Shown here: piece after piece, positions 26,761 through 34,666 of the stretch
Layout: the number at the start of each line of letters is the position of its first letter
How positions within the stretch are numbered: position 1 is the first letter of the stretch
Source: Amycolatopsis pretoriensis
GTDB lineage: Bacteria; Actinomycetota; Actinomycetes; Mycobacteriales; Pseudonocardiaceae
Assembly (NCBI RefSeq): GCF_900107925.1
Contig: NZ_FNUJ01000003.1
Location: forward strand, 806,001-870,000
Direction of reading: 5' to 3'
DNA: 64,000 bases
Notes under the pieces: model-generated
Database searches by the model: none
Seen by the model: the letters and a program-made list of their open reading frames with translations, nothing else
What the model was told of the DNA's origin: nothing
Made by a program: the position numbers and the translations under genes

Positions 26761-27335
26761 CGGAGCCCGGCCGCCAGGGTGTCGAAGTCCGGGAAGGCTT
26801 GGGCGATCGGTGAGCCGGTGAAGGTGCCGACCCAGCCGCCGTCGTCGTGGAAGAACCGGACCGAGACGTAGTCCGGGCGGGTGCCCATGTCGAACCAGTG
26901 GGTCGTCTTCGCCGGCACGCTCAGCAGATCGCCGGCTTCGCACAGGACGCCGTAGACGTTGGTGCCGATGTGCAGGTAGAAGACGCCGCTGCCGCGGGCG
27001 AAGAACCGGTCCTCGTCATCGTCGTGGGTGTGCTCGGCGAGGAACTTCTGCCGCGCCTGAGCGGCTTCGTCGGCCCACGACGGATCGGCGGACGGGGTCA
27101 TCCGCACGGCGTCGACGAGCTGGTAGCCCTCCTGCGCGATGACCTTGTCGATCTGCGGCCGGTACGCCTCCACGACCTCCTCGGCGGTGACTTCCAGGGG
27201 GAGGTTCTCGACGACGTCCCAGCGTTCGAAGCGGACCCCGAGCTCGCCGAGCTCGCGGGCGATGGCCTCGGGGTCGGTGGTGAGCAGCCGCACCTGCTCG
27301 GGGCGGTCGTCGGGCCAGACGGTCAACAGCGTCAT
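26757..27335 (-). CDS. mtnD: Acireductone dioxygenase
   Basis: 192 residues; its ATG at 27335 shares a base with the mtnB stop (TGATG). Cupin metal ligands are visible in EHTHDDDEDRFFARG (H-x-H with E) and VPAKTTHWFDMG. It converts the acireductone of the methionine salvage pathway to the 2-keto acid precursor of methionine plus formate. It is fused by overlap to the MFS gene downstream, tying efflux and salvage in one transcript. Confidence 0.92.
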   Translation of the reverse strand: MTLLTVWPDDRPEQVRLLTTDPEAIARELGELGVRFERWDVVENLPLEVTAEEVVEAYRPQIDKVIAQEGYQLVDAVRMTPSADPSWADEAAQARQKFLAEHTHDDDEDRFFARGSGVFYLHIGTNVYGVLCEAGDLLSVPAKTTHWFDMGTRPDYVSVRFFHDDGGWVGTFTGSPIAQAFPDFDTLAAGLR

Positions 27336-27952
27336 CACGCTCCCCTTTCTTGGGCTTCGATCGTGAACCGCAGCAACCATTCCAGGCATTCGAGGCGGTG
27401 GCGTGCCTGGTGCAGATCGTCTCCCCAGACGTAGATGCCGTGCCGGGCGACGATCAGCGCGGGGGTGTCGGGCCGGAAGCCGGCGGCGAAGGTGTCGCCG
27501 AGGACCTTCATGTCCTGGCTGTTGGGGATGACGGGGATCGTCACGACGTCGTCGTGCGCGGCCCGTCCGAACCCCTTGAGCATTTCGAGGTCGCGCAGCA
27601 CGACCCCGGTGGGTGAGCGTTCGGCGGCCAGCACCGGGGCGAGCGCGTGGACGTGCACCACGGCTCCGGCCCCGGAGGCCGCGGCGATGCGTCCGTGCAG
27701 CCCGGCTTCGGCCGAGGGAACCTGCTCGGGGTGCGGCTGGTCCGGGACAGCGACGCCTTCCTCGTCGACGAGGACGACGTCCTGCTCGGACAGTTCGCCC
27801 TTGTCGCGGCCGCTGACCGTGACGATCAGCCGCAGCGGGTCGCGTCCGGCGACGACGGAGAGGTTGCCCGACGTGCCGCGCATCCAGCCCATCGCGGTGT
27901 AGCGCGCAGCTTCGGCGGCCAGGACGCGCCCGGCGAGGTCGATGGCGGTCAT
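27335..27952 (-). CDS. mtnB: Methylthioribulose-1-phosphate dehydratase
   Basis: 205 residues, class II aldolase fold. Features are GTSGNLSVVAG, the zinc ligands VVHVHALAP (HxH) and the later ARHGIYVWGDDLHQARHRLE, and the EAGLHGRI region. It dehydrates methylthioribulose-1-phosphate in methionine salvage. It overlaps mtnC by 4 bases (ATGA) and mtnD by 1 base. The presence of mtnC and mtnD favours the dehydratase role over the aldolase of a DHAP shunt. Confidence 0.9.
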   Translation of the reverse strand: MTAIDLAGRVLAAEAARYTAMGWMRGTSGNLSVVAGRDPLRLIVTVSGRDKGELSEQDVVLVDEEGVAVPDQPHPEQVPSAEAGLHGRIAAASGAGAVVHVHALAPVLAAERSPTGVVLRDLEMLKGFGRAAHDDVVTIPVIPNSQDMKVLGDTFAAGFRPDTPALIVARHGIYVWGDDLHQARHRLECLEWLLRFTIEAQERGA

Positions 27953-28665
27953 CTCGGGATCACCTTGACCTCGTCGAACGAGGCGACCGTGAGGTGTGCG
28001 CCGAAGTCGGCGTGCTCGTACGGTTCGCCGGCGCGGGCGACGCCGACGGTCTGCCAGCCGTCGGCGGCCGCGGCGTCGAGTTCGGCCGGGACGTCGGAGA
28101 AGAACGCGATGTCGGCAGGGTCCGCGCCGAGCGCGGTGGCGATCGCCCGGTAGGACGTCGCTTCGCGCTTCGGGCCGGCGTTGACGGTGTCGAAGTGGCT
28201 GGCGAAGAGGCCGGTCAGGTTCCCGGCGGTGGTGCGGGAGAAGGAGGCGATCTGGCCGGCGACCGAGCCGGAGGAGAACACGGCCAGTCGCAGGCCGGAG
28301 TCGTGCCAGGCCCGCAGGGTGGGGACGACGTCGGGGAAGTACTCGGTGGTCAAGTCCCCGTCGGCGTACCCGCGTTCCCAGATCAACCCCTGCAGCGTCT
28401 TGAGCGGGGCGGCCTTACGGTCCTCGTCCATCCACCCGTGCAAGGCGGCGACAACCTCGACGGTGGTCGCGCTCTCGGGCAGGCCGGCCAGACGCTTGGC
28501 GTCGGCCACCGCAGCCGTCACGACCGGATCGTCCGGGTGGTCGTCGATCCACGGGCCCAGCCGCGGACGGGCGTAGTCGTAGAGCACGACGTGCACCTGG
28601 CTGGTGGCGGTGAGCGTGCCCTCGATGTCGAGCACCACCCATCGGGCGGACAGCGTCGTGGTCAC
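27949..28665 (-). CDS. mtnC: Enolase-phosphatase E1
   Basis: 238 residues, GTG start overlapping the mtnA stop. HAD motif I reads VVLDIEGTLT, the DIEGT form typical of MtnC. Motif II is AVFSSGSV, the lysine is in GPKREATSY and the acid pair is in IAFFSDVPAELDAA. It performs enolisation and dephosphorylation to the acireductone. It is part of the coupled mtnA-C-B-D run. Confidence 0.92.
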   Translation of the reverse strand: MTTTLSARWVVLDIEGTLTATSQVHVVLYDYARPRLGPWIDDHPDDPVVTAAVADAKRLAGLPESATTVEVVAALHGWMDEDRKAAPLKTLQGLIWERGYADGDLTTEYFPDVVPTLRAWHDSGLRLAVFSSGSVAGQIASFSRTTAGNLTGLFASHFDTVNAGPKREATSYRAIATALGADPADIAFFSDVPAELDAAAADGWQTVGVARAGEPYEHADFGAHLTVASFDEVKVIPR

Positions 28666-29681
28666 TGGTTGGGTTCCCCTTCCGCGTAGTACTCCCCCAG
28701 CCGGTCCGGGGCGAAGGGCCCGCGGTCTGTCACCACCGTGGTGACGAACCGGGGCGGCGTGACGTCGAAGGCCGGATAGCGGCCGCGGATCCGGCCGCTG
28801 GTGGTGGGCTGCCCGAGCACGGTGAGCACCTCGGCACCATCGCGGTACTCGATCGGCACGTCGGTCCCGGTCGCGGTGGCCTGGTCCGGAGCTTGCACCA
28901 GGGCGTGGAACGGGACGTCGAAGGCCGCGGCGGCGACCGCGAGGCCGAGCGTGCCGATCTTGTTGACGACGTGGCCGTCCATGGTGACGCGGTCGGCCGC
29001 GGTGATCAGGGCGTCGATCCGGCCCGAGGCCAGTTCGGCGGCGCCCATGCCGTCGGTGATCACCGTGGTGTCGACGTCCATCTCGGCGAGCGTCGCCGCG
29101 GTGAGCCGGGCGCCCTGCAGGTAGGGCCGGGTCTCGGTGCAGACGAACGCCGGCTCCTTGCCGGCGCGGCGGGCCGCGAGCACCAGCTCCACGAGGTAGA
29201 GATCGGCCCAGCAGTGGGTGAGCACGACGCCGTCGTCGGGCAGCAGCTTGGCCGCGTGGCTGCCGAGGGCGCGGCTGCGGGCGCGGTACAGCTCGTCGCC
29301 GCGGCGGGCGCCCTCCTCGGCCGCGTTGACCACGTCGTCCCGCCCGACGACGGCGTCGAGCACGCAGGCCACGGCCTTGCGCAGGTGGTTGTTCGTCGTG
29401 CGGGTGGCGATGAGCCGCGCGCCGGCCGATTCCAGGTGTGCGCGGACTTCGGCGGGCGGCAGACCGGCCGCGTCACGGGCGGCCAGGACCATCCCGCCGA
29501 GCGCGGCGAAGTACGGGCCGGAGGACTGGGTGACCATGCCGAAGATCGCGTCGGCAACCTCGTCGAGGTTCTTGCACAGCACCCATTCGCGTCGGAACGG
29601 GAACTGGCGGCGGTCGAGGATGTGCACGCCGTCCTCGTCGAGACGGACGCTGTCGGCGAGGACGGGCAGCATGTCGGTCAC
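28662..29681 (-). CDS. mtnA: MtnA-like methylthioribose-1-phosphate isomerase
   Basis: 339 residues from the GTG at 29681, which follows GAGGGGGCG (an ATG at 29672 is also possible). The eIF2B-alpha/MtnA fold is shown by the catalytic VLTHCWADL and ITAADRVTMDGHVVNKIGT (Cys and Asp of the isomerase). The region usually reading as THCNxG is divergent, so it is a distant member. Context with mtnC, mtnB and mtnD supports isomerisation of methylthioribose-1-phosphate. A phosphorylase or kinase that makes its substrate is not in the window. Confidence 0.82.
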   Translation of the reverse strand: MTDMLPVLADSVRLDEDGVHILDRRQFPFRREWVLCKNLDEVADAIFGMVTQSSGPYFAALGGMVLAARDAAGLPPAEVRAHLESAGARLIATRTTNNHLRKAVACVLDAVVGRDDVVNAAEEGARRGDELYRARSRALGSHAAKLLPDDGVVLTHCWADLYLVELVLAARRAGKEPAFVCTETRPYLQGARLTAATLAEMDVDTTVITDGMGAAELASGRIDALITAADRVTMDGHVVNKIGTLGLAVAAAAFDVPFHALVQAPDQATATGTDVPIEYRDGAEVLTVLGQPTTSGRIRGRYPAFDVTPPRFVTTVVTDRGPFAPDRLGEYYAEGEPNQ

Positions 29682-29694
29682 CGGCTCGCCCCCT

Positions 29695-30807
29695 CTAGCT
29701 GTATCCGGACGGGACGGGCGGCGTGCCCGCGAGGAAGTAGGCGCCCACCTCGCGGGCCTTGTAACTGATCGGATCGTGCAGGGTGAGCGTGCGGGCGTTG
29801 CGCCAGAACCGGTCGAAGCAGTACTTGCCGCCGGTCGAGCGGGCACCGGTGAACTCGAAGACCTTCGACGTGGTTTCGATCGCGGCGCGACTGGCCGCGA
29901 TCTTCGCCGTCGACACGGCGATGGCCGCCTCGGCGCGCTCATCGGCGGTCAGGTCGATGCCGCGCTCGTCGGCAGCGCCGAGGGCCGCGACGGCGGCGTC
30001 GACCGCGCAGCCAGCGGCGCGAGCCATCGCCAGCAGTTCGCCGTAGCCAGCCAGAATGTAGGGATCGTCGGCCGCGGTGGCCACGTCGGAGAGCGTCCAA
30101 GCTCGGGCGTGGTCGCGGGTGTAGACGGCGGCGGCGTCGAGCGATCCAAGAGCGAGGCCGACGTACACCTGCGCGAGCATCAGCTGGAACCCGAGCGCGG
30201 CCAACGAAAGCCGCGGAGGCACCGGATCCGGTTGTACGCCGAGCACGTCGTCGCGTTCGACGCGGACGCCGTCGAACCGGACGCCGCCGCTGGCGGTGAG
30301 GCGCTGCCCGATGTTGTCCCAGCCGCCGGGGTAGCTGATGCCGGGAGCGCGGGCATCGATGACGAAGGTGGTCTTCTCGCCGGTGTCGGTCCGGGTCGCG
30401 CTGACGACCAGCCGGTCGGCGACGGCGGCGCCGGTGGCGAAGGTCTTGAACCCGTCGACCACGAACGCGTCGCCGTCCGGGGTCATCGTCAGGTCCGCGT
30501 CGAGCGGGTTGCTGACCCCAGCCCAGAACCAGCCCGGCTCCGACTCCGCCGCCGGGCCGAACAGCCCGGTCCGCCACCGCTGCAGGTAGTGGTAGCCGAG
30601 CAAATGCCCGACCGAGGCGTCGGCGGCCGCGACGGTCCGAGCCGCCTCGTTCGCGGCCGTCCACCCGTCGGTGGTCAGCAGCTCGAGCAATCCGGACTGC
30701 CGCAGCAGCTCGACCTCGGCGACCGGGAGGGCACCGGCCCGATCACGCTCGGCCGCGTCGGCTTGCAGGGCCGCGGCGACCTTCGCGCTGGATTCCCGCC
30801 AGTTCAT
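29695..30807 (-). CDS. Acyl-CoA-dehydrogenase-fold flavoprotein (DszC/SfnC-like)
   Basis: 370 residues from an ATG at 30807 after GGGAGG. The fold matches the acyl-CoA dehydrogenase superfamily members that act as FMN-dependent monooxygenases (DszC-like): ADASVGHLLGYHYLQ, FVVDGFKTFATGAAVADRLVV, FEFTGARSTGGKYCFDRFWRNARTLTLHDP. No partner flavin reductase is adjacent. Its place between arsC and mtnA suggests oxidation of a sulfur- or arsenic-containing compound of the pathway. That is inference. Confidence 0.7.
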   Translation of the reverse strand: MNWRESSAKVAAALQADAAERDRAGALPVAEVELLRQSGLLELLTTDGWTAANEAARTVAAADASVGHLLGYHYLQRWRTGLFGPAAESEPGWFWAGVSNPLDADLTMTPDGDAFVVDGFKTFATGAAVADRLVVSATRTDTGEKTTFVIDARAPGISYPGGWDNIGQRLTASGGVRFDGVRVERDDVLGVQPDPVPPRLSLAALGFQLMLAQVYVGLALGSLDAAAVYTRDHARAWTLSDVATAADDPYILAGYGELLAMARAAGCAVDAAVAALGAADERGIDLTADERAEAAIAVSTAKIAASRAAIETTSKVFEFTGARSTGGKYCFDRFWRNARTLTLHDPISYKAREVGAYFLAGTPPVPSGYS

Positions 30808-30838
30808 CCCCAGACCTCCCGAGGTCAACCCAACACGC

Positions 30839-31249
30839 TCAGGCCTCCGCAGCCAAGAGCTCGGTGAGCAGTTCCCGCACTCTGCGATCGATCTCGTCCC
30901 GGATCGGCCGGACGTCCTCGACGCCCTTGCCCGCGGGGTCCTCGAGCTGCCAGTCCAGGTACCGCTTGCCGGGGAAGACCGGGCAGGCATCGCCGCAGCC
31001 CATCGTGATCACGACGTCGGCGGCCTCCACTGCGTCGGTCGTCAGCTTCTTAGGCACCTCGCGGGAAAGGTCGAGCCCGATCTCGGCCATCGCCTCCTGC
31101 ACGGCGGGGTTGATGCTGTCGGCGGGCGCGGAGCCGGCCGAGCGGACGTCGACCGCACCGTCGGCGTGGTGGGCGAGCAGCGCGGCGGCCATCTGGGACC
31201 GGCCGGCGTTGTGCACGCAGACGAAGAGGACTTCAGGCTTGCCGGTCAC
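30839..31249 (-). CDS. arsC: ArsC arsenate reductase, second copy
   Basis: 136 residues, GTG start, overlapping the small membrane gene by 17 bases. P-loop CVHNAGRSQM and MGCGDACPVFPG with the resolving cysteines. It is the usual length for the family, unlike the longer copy at 25196. The two share the FVCVHNAGRSQMAAA and GSAPAD segments and are close paralogs. It belongs to the arsR-acr3 resistance part of the operon. Confidence 0.9.
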   Translation of the reverse strand: MTGKPEVLFVCVHNAGRSQMAAALLAHHADGAVDVRSAGSAPADSINPAVQEAMAEIGLDLSREVPKKLTTDAVEAADVVITMGCGDACPVFPGKRYLDWQLEDPAGKGVEDVRPIRDEIDRRVRELLTELLAAEA

Positions 31250-31433
31250 GGGTGTTCTCCCCTTCGACGTGCGGGACGGGCAGGGCAGTCGCGATGATCG
31301 CGGCGAAGACGAGGCCGCACACCGCCGCGACGGCCAGGCCGGTGAACGGCCACAGCACCAGCACCCAAACGACGCCCGCGAGTGCGCCGGCCGCTTGGCG
31401 GTGCCGGGTGATCCACATCCAGGTGCGTGTCAT
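31233..31433 (-). CDS. Small membrane protein of the ars operon
   Basis: 66 residues, ATG overlapping the acr3 stop by 4 bases (ATGA). Two hydrophobic helices (GALAGVVWVLVLWPFTG and AAVCGLVFAAIIATAL) and a charged C-terminus (GENTRDRQA). Small two-helix proteins between acr3 and arsC occur in actinomycetes. No activity is known. Confidence 0.65.
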   Translation of the reverse strand: MTRTWMWITRHRQAAGALAGVVWVLVLWPFTGLAVAAVCGLVFAAIIATALPVPHVEGENTRDRQA

Positions 31434-32497
31434 CGAGGACTCCTGGCGAAGCGGCGCCGTAGCGCGAGGGAGACGTACACGAGGGCGACGAGCACAGGGA
31501 CTTCGATCAGCGGGCCGACGACCCCGGCGAGTGCCTGGCCGCTCGCGGCCCCAAAGGTCGCGATGGCCACGGCGATGGCGAGTTCGAAGTTGTTGCCTGC
31601 GGCGGTGAACGCCAGCGTGGTCGTCCGCTCGTAATTCAGCCCCACGGCCTTGCCGAGCGCGTACGAGCCGGCCCACATCAGTCCGAAGTAGACCAACAGC
31701 GGAACGGCGATGCGCGCGACGTCCAGCGGACGGCTGGTGATCTGGTCGCCCTGCAAGGCGAAGAGGATGACGATGGTGAACAGCAGCCCGTACAGCGCAA
31801 CAGGCCCGACCTTCGGCAGGAAGTTCTTCTCATACCAGTCGCGGCCTTTGGCGCGTTCGCCGAAGCGGCGGGTCAGGTAGCCGGCGATCAGCGGGATGCC
31901 GAGGAAGATCAGCACGCTCTTGGCGATCTGCCATCCGGACACGGCGAGGTCGGCCTGCGGGAGGCCGAGCCAGCCCGGCAGGACCGAGAGGTAGAACCAG
32001 CCGAGTAGCCCGAAGGCGATCACCTGGAACACCGAGTTCAGCGCGACGAGCACGGCGGCGGCTTCGCGGTCGCCGCAGGCGAGGTCGTTCCAGATGATCA
32101 CCATGGCGATGCAGCGGGCGAGCCCGACGATGATCAGCCCGGTCCGGTACTCCGGCAGGTCCGGCAGCAGCAGCCAGGCCAGCGCAAACATCAACGCCGG
32201 GCCGACGAGCCAGTTCAGCACCAGGGAAGGCCACAACAGCCGCCGGTCGCGGGTGACCGTGCCGAGCCGGTCGTAGCGGACCTTCGCCAGAACCGGGTAC
32301 ATCATCACCAGGAGCCCGAGGGCGATCGGCAGCGAGATGCCGTCGACCTGCACCGCGGACAGCGCGGTGTTGAGGCCGGGGACCCAGCGCCCGGCCAGCA
32401 GCCCGGCGACCATCGCGGCCGCGATCCAGACCGGCAGGAACTTGTCCAGGGTGGACAGGCGCGGCGGCGCCTCCGCCCGCGCGTCGATCGCGGTCAC
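31430..32497 (-). CDS. acr3: ACR3-family arsenite efflux permease
   Basis: 355 residues, GTG start overlapping the arsR stop. Ten transmembrane helices. The conserved cysteine of ACR3 lies in ARCIAMVIIWNDLACGD, and GLNYERTTTLAFTAAGNNFELAIAVAIA is the family signature. It expels As(III) or Sb(III). It is coupled to arsR above and to the small membrane gene below. Confidence 0.93.
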   Translation of the reverse strand: MTAIDARAEAPPRLSTLDKFLPVWIAAAMVAGLLAGRWVPGLNTALSAVQVDGISLPIALGLLVMMYPVLAKVRYDRLGTVTRDRRLLWPSLVLNWLVGPALMFALAWLLLPDLPEYRTGLIIVGLARCIAMVIIWNDLACGDREAAAVLVALNSVFQVIAFGLLGWFYLSVLPGWLGLPQADLAVSGWQIAKSVLIFLGIPLIAGYLTRRFGERAKGRDWYEKNFLPKVGPVALYGLLFTIVILFALQGDQITSRPLDVARIAVPLLVYFGLMWAGSYALGKAVGLNYERTTTLAFTAAGNNFELAIAVAIATFGAASGQALAGVVGPLIEVPVLVALVYVSLALRRRFARSPR

Positions 32498-32856
32498 GCG
32501 GTGACCGTCTCGCCCGTGGTCGTCAGTACCGCCGACAGCCGCGCCAGCACCTCCGGGTGCACGCGGTAGTAGATCCAGGTGCCCCGCCGGTCCCCGGTGA
32601 TCAGCCCGGACTCGCGCAGGACCTTCAGGTGGTGGGAGATGGTCGGGCCGGTCAGGTCGAAGGCGTCGGTCAGGTCGCAGACGCACGCCTCGCCGCCAGC
32701 ATGGGATGCGATCAGCGACAGCAACCGCAGCCGGACGGGGTCGGCCATCGCCTTGAACAGGTGCGACAGCTCGACCGCCTGGTCCTGCGTCAGCGGCTCC
32801 CGGGCCAGGGGCGCGCAGCAGGCGTCCATCGCGACGAGCGGCAGTTGCTTCGACAT
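32494..32856 (-). CDS. arsR: ArsR repressor of the resistance operon
   Basis: 120 residues. Winged helix (LSHLFKAMADPVRLRLLSLI, TGPTISHHLKVLRESGLI) with the classical As(III) site ACVCDLTDAF. An additional N-terminal MDACCAPLA adds two cysteines. It is divergent from arsI; its start lies 4 bases from the inverted repeat at 32860-32885. It heads the ten-gene operon that ends with the MFS exporter, and should derepress efflux, reduction and methionine salvage together. Confidence 0.9.
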   Translation of the reverse strand: MSKQLPLVAMDACCAPLAREPLTQDQAVELSHLFKAMADPVRLRLLSLIASHAGGEACVCDLTDAFDLTGPTISHHLKVLRESGLITGDRRGTWIYYRVHPEVLARLSAVLTTTGETVTA

Positions 32857-32859
32857 GCC

Positions 32860-32885
32860 TCTATATTGACAGATTCACATATAGA
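32860..32885. promoter_or_regulatory. ArsR operator 1 in arsR/arsI divergent promoter
   Basis: TCTATAT-N12-ATATAGA, a 7-bp perfect inverted repeat that begins 4 bases upstream of the arsR start codon and contains a TTGACA hexamer. Autoregulation is expected. Confidence 0.6.
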
Positions 32886-32921
32886 CAGCAATCTAACTCC
32901 AGCTGTTTAGACAGTCATCTA
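32882..32921. promoter_or_regulatory. Two further operator-like repeats upstream of arsI
   Basis: TAGACAGCAATCTA (32882-32895) and TAGACAGTCATCTA (32908-32921) are near-identical TAGA-N6-TCTA palindromes, 26 bases apart. The second ends just before the arsI ribosome-binding site AAGGAGGT (32925-32932). Confidence 0.6.
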
Positions 32922-32939
32922 TTCAAGGAGGTAGCGGAG

Positions 32940-33410
32940 ATGTCACGGGTACAGCTGGCCCTGCGGGTCGGGGACCTGGCGGGATCGATCGACTTCTACT
33001 CGAAGCTGTTCGGGACGGAGCCGGCGAAGCTCCGGCCGGGCTACGCGAACTTCGCGATCGAGGAGCCCGCGTTGAAGCTGGTGCTGCTGGAGGGCGAGCC
33101 GGGCCAGGAGACGGTGATGGATCACCTCGGCGTCGAGGTCGAGTCGACCGACCAGGTCAACGCAGCGACCCAGCGGCTGACCGGCGAAGGACTCGAGACG
33201 CTGACCGAGGACGACACCACCTGCTGCTACGCGGTGCAGGACAAGGTGTGGGTGCACGGTCCCGGCAAGGAGCCGTGGGAGGTCTACACGGTGAAGAGCG
33301 ACTCGACGACGTTCGGCACCGACAGCGCCGCACTGGTCACCCCGGCGACGTGTTGCACGCCGGACGCCGAGACCGGCGCGACAGCCAAGCCGGAGGGCTG
33401 CTGCAACTGA
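32940..33410 (+). CDS. arsI: ArsI C-As lyase (VOC-fold dioxygenase)
   Basis: 156 residues. The expected metal ligands are Gln5, His62 and Glu114, with the same spacing (57 and 52) as characterised ArsI. The vicinal As(III)-binding cysteines are Cys95-Cys96 in TTCCYA. The C-terminus carries two more CC pairs (ATCCTPD, EGCCN). ArsI cleaves the C-As bond of trivalent methyl- and aromatic arsenicals. A strong AAGGAGGT precedes the ATG. Its transcription is divergent from arsR. Confidence 0.9.
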   Translation: MSRVQLALRVGDLAGSIDFYSKLFGTEPAKLRPGYANFAIEEPALKLVLLEGEPGQETVMDHLGVEVESTDQVNAATQRLTGEGLETLTEDDTTCCYAVQDKVWVHGPGKEPWEVYTVKSDSTTFGTDSAALVTPATCCTPDAETGATAKPEGCCN

Positions 33411-33417
33411 AGCCCCT

Positions 33418-33452
33418 GGAGCCGGTGCGCAATCGAGGGGCGCACCGGCTCC
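33418..33452. terminator. Bidirectional terminator between arsI and arsM-arsN1
   Basis: GGAGCCGGTGCG and CGCACCGGCTCC form a 12-bp perfect stem exactly in the gap between the two convergent genes. Confidence 0.65.
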
Positions 33453-33454
33453 GC

Positions 33455-34666
33455 TCAGCTGCCGACCCGCGAGCTGCGACGTTCGATCATGACGACGTCC
33501 CGCCACACGCCGTGATGCTGGCCGACGCGTTCGCGGACGCCGATCTCCCGGAACCCGGCTCGGCGGTGCAGTTCCCGGCTGGCGGTATTCTCGGGGAAGA
33601 CGCCGCTCTGGATCGTCCAGATCCCCGCGTCCTCGGTCGAGTCGATCAGCGCGGCCAGCAGCGCCTGCCCGACTCCCCTCCCCTGTGCGGCCGGGTCGAC
33701 GTAGACGCTGTGCTCGACGACCCCGGCGTACACGCACCGCGAGGACACCGCGGAGGCCGCGGCCCAGCCGATGACCCGCCCGGCCGGGTCGAGGGCGACC
33801 AGCCGGTGCTCGGGAAGGTGGGCGGCGTCCCAGGCCTCCCAGGCAGGCGCGGTGGTCTCGAAGCTCGCCTGGCCGGTGTCGAGTCCGGCTTGGTAGATCG
33901 CCAGCACCTGGTCGGCGTGATTGTCCGTCATCGCGACGACCCTGACCGGCTTGGTGGCGCGGATGATCGCGGAGTGGAGCTTGTCGCCGGTCTCGTGGGT
34001 GAGCTGGACGTCGACGCCGCTGAGCCCGGCGTCATGCAGGAGTGTCCGGTAGCGGTCGGCGGTGAGCGCGCCGCCGAGGCATTCGACCGCACCGGCGCGG
34101 GCCGCACGTTCGGCGTCGGTGAGGCTGTCGTCGGCGAGGATGTCGGTGATGCCGAGCCGGCCGCCGGGCCGCAGGACGCGGGCGATCTCGCCGAACACCG
34201 CGGGCTTGTCCGACGACAGGGCGATGACGCAGTTGGAGATGACAACGTCGACGGAGGCGTCCGGAAGCGGGATCTGCTCGATCGTGCCCTTGAGAAACTC
34301 GGCGTTGGTCACGCCGGCCTGCTCGGCGTTCCGGCGGGCGAGGGTGAGCATGTCGTCGGTCATGTCCAGGCCGATGGCCCGCCCACCTGGCCCGACGCGG
34401 CGCGCGGAGAGCAGGACGTCCAGCCCGCCGCCGGAGCCGAGGTCGAGGACGGTCTCGCCGGGCTTGAGCTCGGCGACGGCGAGCGGATTGCCGCAGCCCA
34501 GGCTGGTCGCGGTCACCTCGACCGGCAGCTCTGCGCCGGCGTAATGGACAGCGCCGAGCCGCTCAGCGTCCCCTTCACCTGCGAGCAGGCCGGTATTTTC
34601 CCCTGCCAGGGCCCGCCTGGCGGCGGTGGCGTAGCGGTCATGGACCGCGTCCCGATCGGGGTTCAT
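33455..34666 (-). CDS. arsM-arsN1: ArsM-ArsN1 fusion: As(III) methyltransferase plus N-acetyltransferase
   Basis: 403 residues from the ATG at 34666, which overlaps the arsR stop (ATGA). Residues about 1-240 are ArsM: VLDLGSGGGLDVLL and the three arsenic cysteines in LGCGNP, ISNCVIALS and VECLGGA. Residues about 245-400 are the ArsN1/PAT-like GNAT: VYVDPAAQGRGVGQALLAAL and VFPENTASRELHRRAGF. Methylation and amine acetylation of an amino-acid arsenical could be carried by one chain. The methyltransferase half lacks the terminal CC pairs of the arsM at 20030. Confidence 0.88.
   Translation of the reverse strand: MNPDRDAVHDRYATAARRALAGENTGLLAGEGDAERLGAVHYAGAELPVEVTATSLGCGNPLAVAELKPGETVLDLGSGGGLDVLLSARRVGPGGRAIGLDMTDDMLTLARRNAEQAGVTNAEFLKGTIEQIPLPDASVDVVISNCVIALSSDKPAVFGEIARVLRPGGRLGITDILADDSLTDAERAARAGAVECLGGALTADRYRTLLHDAGLSGVDVQLTHETGDKLHSAIIRATKPVRVVAMTDNHADQVLAIYQAGLDTGQASFETTAPAWEAWDAAHLPEHRLVALDPAGRVIGWAAASAVSSRCVYAGVVEHSVYVDPAAQGRGVGQALLAALIDSTEDAGIWTIQSGVFPENTASRELHRRAGFREIGVRERVGQHHGVWRDVVMIERRSSRVGS

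Noticed and set aside
27335..29681. A DHAP-shunt (MtnA plus class II aldolase) reading of the mtn genes
   Set aside because: mtnC and mtnD are present in the same overlap-coupled run, which supports the full salvage pathway.
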